From Mesostigma viride (Eukaryota > Streptophyta > Mesostigmatophyceae > Mesostigmatales > Mesostigmataceae), in assembly GCA_009746045.1 (NCBI GenBank), contig RPFO01000154.1:1558253-1615752 (forward strand): DNA of 57,500 nucleotides, read 5' to 3'. The stretch's first letter is position 1; every line of letters begins with the position of its first letter. The translations under genes and the position numbers were made by a program. Under the pieces are notes generated by a model. That model made no database searches and had not been told where the DNA came from. It was given only the letters and a program-made list of their open reading frames with translations. Of this stretch, positions 54,190 through 57,500 are shown piece by piece.

Positions 54190-57006
54190 AGGTCTAACCC
54201 ATTCCACGGTATCACTGTCGGACCAAACGAACCCGCTCCATGGGAAGTTTGGGGCAAACTATTGGATCGATGACGAGGACCAGGAACCAAACTAATGGCG
54301 GGAGCTATTATGACGTAAGATATCATCAGACGGGAGAGGGACCAGGGGATACACATCCCCGGATGCCAGACAACAGTTCCATGCCACGTCCCTCGTTAAG
54401 AAAGCTTAAGTCATATGGAACTAGCGGGGTTTTATGCATATGCACACACAAACTTATTACGATTCAAATGCAGGACCTCCAACTATATATATATATGCAT
54501 TTATGTTGCACATGCCCACCCACTTGAAACAATGCCAGTGTGTGCAATGAATCAATCATTCCCATCCATGCATGCGTACCCCTAACATATCCTCGATGGT
54601 ATTCGTATTCCCTTGTCCAACAGCAGCGACGGCAGCGCGTCGCCCACACACACTTACATCCCCATTTCCGCAAAAGCCAAGGCACACTTACTTTGGGAGT
54701 GGCCATGTATATCTGGAACACCAAACCCGCAACGAGACATGGTCCACCAACCTGCAGCGACGTCAGCGCGCGCATTGCGTCGTCCACGTTGGCGAAGTCC
54801 ACGAACGCACAACGCCGGTCCGCCATCAGCTTGAAGTTGTCGATTGGCCCAAACTTGGAGAACTCGCCCAGGAGAATCTCTTTCGTGACCGCGGGGCCGC
54901 AGTTGCCCACCCAGAGGGAGTTGGTTGGCTTGTTCAAGGGCTTGCCCAATCCGGGGGGCGGCCCTTCGCTTTGCTTGTTGATGTTACTCCCCTGCGGGAG
55001 GCACGCAGGCAGGCAGGGAGAAGCGGCAGGGGAGCTTCAGAGGGTGGGGCTTGGCTTCCGATTCAGTTGAGGTCAGGTTGTGGTCATGTCGGGAATGGGC
55101 ATGGTGAGGTGTGTGGGCCTGCGGGGGCATCTGAAAGCGCAGGAGCAAGAGAGGCAGCTGTTTTGGGTGGCGAACGCGATGGCAGTTTGCGCATGCGGTG
55201 CGGTGGTGGTCAGGTCCGAGGGCGAGTGGTTGGGTTGGACATGGGGGCTGACGTTATGTTCATGTGGAGGCGCATAGGTGTCGGGCTAGCGTTAGTTTTG
55301 TCAGCGGTAGTCTTGTAAGCGGTCTTGGGTATTCAATTCGGGGCCGTTTCCTGGGCGGGCGCCAGGCGGTATGGGTTCAAGCAGGAAGGGGGCAGGCGCA
55401 GGTGGTGCGGTTGTGGACGTAGGATAAAGGGGGCAGGCAGAGATGATGCGGCTGTGGTAGAGGCATAACATACGCACGTAGCGGCAACCACCATGAGTGC
55501 TGTGGGTGGTGGTCATTATATACTTGCAGTGGTATGTGTTCGTGGGGGAAGGAAAGGGACGATGGTGGCGGTTACTGGCCCAAACACTGTAGCACGGGAC
55601 CCACTCGCGCAATTTGTACCCAGGGGCTCTCCCGATCGAAGGACGTGAATGACTAGTATGGTTTGTTGTCGCTGTTTCAACATGCATGCAGGCGTGCAGA
55701 GTATCTACCCAAGCAGTTTGAAAAGTGCAACCGTACGGCTCTCGCGACAGAAATAGGCACAAAATGGACGCGTGGATGCTGGATAGGGGCGGGAACCGTG
55801 TGATAAATAACGGGATGAAACTAGTGTAACATGACATGATACTATACATAGAAATAAACATAGAACATAATATAATATTAGAGGGTTGCGGATGGCATGA
55901 GTGAGCTTCAAACTATGTATGGCGACATTATCGGGTGCATCCACCGGCTCGTACGCGCTGCTGATTCATGCTAACGACTCGCGCTGGTCCTGCCATCACC
56001 TACAATGGCTACTTGCACTAACTACTTACGCTCGTCCCCCCATCACTGACACGAACTGCACACCTGTTGCAGAAAGTAACGGAAACTTTTGAGGAGCTGG
56101 GAAAATGGAGAAAGGCAGGGCTGTCAAAAGGGAAGTCATGACAGGGAGGTGGACATGCATTCAGAGTCTCCTGCAGTAAAATAAAGGAACACAAGTAGTA
56201 AAGGAGCAAAAAAGTAATAAAACGATAATAAATCGTAGATGAATCTACAGCCTGTGGACAGTTTGCTTTTACGGTCAGCACGATACATATACGTTATCTG
56301 CGTGGCCTCAACAGAAACAGGGGCCCCGGAGACTAATAGTCAAATCTCAAGCACAAAAGCCCTAATGCAGAAAAGGCAAATAACGGGAGCCATGCTCAGA
56401 CCAATACTGAGCCCGACAGATACGAAATACGAACTGCAACAAGACTGGTGCACTGCAAACTTACCGGTCCTTTCCCGTACTCAATCCGGAGAGGCATCCC
56501 GTTGAGGTTGTACCCGCGCATCTCCGCCATGGCCCGTTCCGCGTCCTTCTGGGCCAGAAAGTTTACAAAACCGAAACCACGATTGGGATACACGAAAACG
56601 CTTTCCAGCGGCCCGATTCGTCCGAAAAGATCTTCCAGTACTGCGCGATTGGATTCAGGAGTCAGGTTGCCGATCCACAAGTATCGCGCGGGTTCTTGCT
56701 GAATCTTCGGGCCGCCACCTCCTCCGCCATACCCACCCCCACCTCCTGCCCCTGGCCCACCTCTCATCGATTCCGCCGGCGGCCTGTAGCCAGCAGGACC
56801 ACCCCTTCCGGCGCCCTGCACCCGAATAAGCAAATTCATCAGGGAATCCGTCAATCACCCGACATCGAGAAATCTGCAGCGTGATGGCACTAGCAAGTGC
56901 CCGAGCAGCTATGATGACCCGCGGTACATAACCTGGTCAATACCTCGCCAAAGCAACGGAATGAGCGATGCGACAACCTGAAAGCATATACCTCTGTGAA
57001 AGACAT
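47666..57006 (-). CDS. SPEN-family RNA-binding protein, FPA-like (3 RRM + SPOC), six-exon model
   Basis: Exons on the minus strand: 57006-56992, 56815-56465, 54991-54752, 53938-53870, 51768-50784, 49121-47666. All borders are GT..AG and all phases agree, giving about 1040 residues. Order: Gly-rich linker, RRM1, RRM2, RRM3, a long Gly/Met/Pro-rich linker, SPOC, and a Gly/Gln/Pro/Met-rich tail; the stop is TGA. Three RRMs plus a C-terminal SPOC is the architecture of plant FPA, which acts in the nucleus on RNA 3'-end choice. Animal SPEN/RBM15 relatives have a similar layout. Exon 5 needs one extra base to link RRM3 and SPOC. Alternatives for the first exon exist. Confidence 0.85.
49130..49158. 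repeat. (TG)n and poly(G) in intron 5
   Basis: A short TG run is followed by 16 or more G, just upstream (in gene direction) of the SPOC exon acceptor, where it forms the C-rich/CA-rich tract. Confidence 0.9.
49626..49641. repeat. 16-bp perfect palindrome
   Basis: ACTTCAATATTGAAGT, within intron 5, about 25 bp after a B-box-like GGTTCGAAGCC word. Confidence 0.6.
50313..50473. repeat. (GTGG)n microsatellite in intron 5
   Basis: About 37 tetramers, (CCCA)n in the transcript of the SPEN-like gene. Confidence 0.97.
50576..50762. repeat. ~42-bp tandem repeat, four diverging copies
   Basis: Each copy has CCAACGACCAACGTACAT and a TTCTTCCC-like segment. It lies directly downstream of the exon 5 donor. 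Confidence 0.8.
50784..51768 (-). CDS. SPEN-like gene exon 5 (RRM3, Gly-rich linker, SPOC start)
   Basis: Starts QDGSSACLWVGFPPG; RRM3 has RNP2 CLWVGF and RNP1-like RTYAFVQF. A Gly/Met-rich linker follows, then VWLGSLAKAAVFVCRA, the first strands of SPOC, and a GTAAGT donor that splits a codon after two bases. The RRM3 frame and the SPOC frame differ by one base near 51500-51530, in a stretch of G7 runs, most simply a base lost in sequencing. The acceptor may also be three bases further on (51765). Confidence 0.8.
52430..52985. repeat. 84-bp tandem repeat in intron 4
   Basis: About six copies of a unit with TTTCATAGTACACCACTAGC and GGACCTCTGGTCGAGG. The period is a multiple of 3, so both strands show open frames with a 28-residue repeat. 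As it lies within an intron of the SPEN-like gene, it is probably not coding. Confidence 0.9.
53870..53938 (-). CDS. SPEN-like gene exon 4 (RRM2 end)
   Basis: 23 codons between a CTCGTGCAG acceptor and a GTGAGT donor. VGEDDLRIDFGKGS is the last strand of RRM2. Confidence 0.85.
54155..54187. repeat. 33-nt poly(G) run in intron 3
   Basis: An uninterrupted G run preceded by GTGGGTG repeats. It is C-rich in the sense transcript. Confidence 0.95.
54752..54991 (-). CDS. SPEN-like gene exon 3 (RRM2, first part)
   Basis: 80 codons in phase 0, starting GSNINKQSEGPPPG. It contains RNP2 LWVGNC and RNP1 RCAFVDFA and ends ALTSLQ before GTTGGT. Confidence 0.88.
56465..56815 (-). CDS. SPEN-like gene exon 2 (RRM1)
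   Basis: Follows the acceptor TTCGGGTGCAG and ends at a perfect GTAAGT donor. It is 117 codons: a Gly-rich stretch, then RRM1 with RNP2 LWIGNL and RNP1 RGFGFVNF, ending IEYGKGP. Confidence 0.88.
56992..57006 (-). CDS. SPEN-like gene, putative exon 1
   Basis: ATG TCT TTC ACA GAG followed by GTATAT joins in phase 0 to the next exon. The exon is very short and was chosen because its donor, phase and distance fit. Another upstream start is possible. Confidence 0.4.
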
Positions 57007-57500
57007 ATCTGAAACTCCGTCAGCCCTCTTCTCGAGACAGTGATGCTACAGCTAGAATATCCTAACGTTTTCCGACCACATTTACCCAGTTATTGCAGAG
57101 CCACCCCAGAACTGGCATTTCTAATTCCATCCGCAATGCCCTCAAACCAGGAACATTTCAAAAGTGCAGGCCCACGTTTATGTGCCCATTAGGCACCTGC
57201 TTCTCACCTCTTCTCACAACAAAATATGGCGGTTCCCAGAATGCGCGAGAATCATGTTGCGTTTGCCCATGCTGCTGTCCGACACACTGCTGGTGATGGC
57301 GGCCACAGCTGCTGGGGAGTATATTTTTGCCAGAAGAAGTTCGGTCGATGATTGAGCGCGCTCCTACTTGGTAGTATTCTCTAGTATTGAACACTCAAAA
57401 TATCACCAAGTACGTCCGAATATCTGCTGCCCATGTGCGGCGTGGGCAACAAGAATGCTCATCTCTCCCACCCATTTACTCTCCCACCGATTTACGACCG
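57007..57500. other. Probable 5' region of the SPEN-like gene
   Basis: Upstream of the proposed start. No TATA box or other gene could be supported. Confidence 0.35.

Overview
The window looks like nuclear DNA of a eukaryote, most likely a green alga. The evidence is an intron-containing, GC-rich gene for a plant FPA-like RNA-binding protein, several families of non-LTR retrotransposons, a CACTA-type DNA transposon, and very large micro- and minisatellites. The species cannot be named from the sequence alone. Nothing suggests bacterial operons, phage or CRISPR.

Layout. 1-11.2 kb is one minisatellite of about 280 copies of a 40-bp unit, possibly near a chromosome end. 11.2-14.3 kb holds simple repeats, a tRNA-Ser-like relic and a diverged repeat family built around a 14-bp palindrome. 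14.37-15.87 kb is an almost pure ATGG array of about 370 units. 15.9-20.3 kb is gene-poor, with retroelement ends, one spliced minus-strand gene relic (17.65-18.35 kb) and a possible copia remnant. 20.35-23.6 kb holds a TTCGG-rich repeat pair and a 5'-truncated LINE with recognisable reverse transcriptase (family Z). 25.0-26.4 kb is a tandem pair of MITE-like elements. 26.4-31 kb is a patchwork of LINE fragments.

30.8-37.2 kb is the most informative locus. It is a complete retroelement of about 2.0 kb that encodes only an ORF1-like protein and no reverse transcriptase. It has a 13-bp target-site duplication (TSD) and is split by a 4.4-kb CACTA-like transposon with its own terminal inverted repeats and TA duplication. 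38.8-44.1 kb holds further nested copies: a second ORF1 element carrying a 534-bp insert with a nuclease-like reading frame and a 13-bp TSD, and a LINE (family Y) inserted with a 10-bp TSD into another element's 3' end. Twelve 3' ends in the window, from at least three unrelated 3' regions, end in the same small stem-loop (CTCC-CAAC-GGAG type) followed by an AT-rich tail. This suggests that RT-bearing LINEs and RT-less ORF1 elements are mobilised by a shared 3'-end recognition system.

44-47.6 kb is mostly anonymous with microsatellites. 47.67-57.0 kb, minus strand, is the one convincing host gene: a six-exon model for a SPEN-family protein (three RRMs plus SPOC, like plant FPA). Splice sites and phases agree throughout, with one apparent single-base frameshift in a G-rich stretch. 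Its introns and 3' flank are loaded with tandem repeats.
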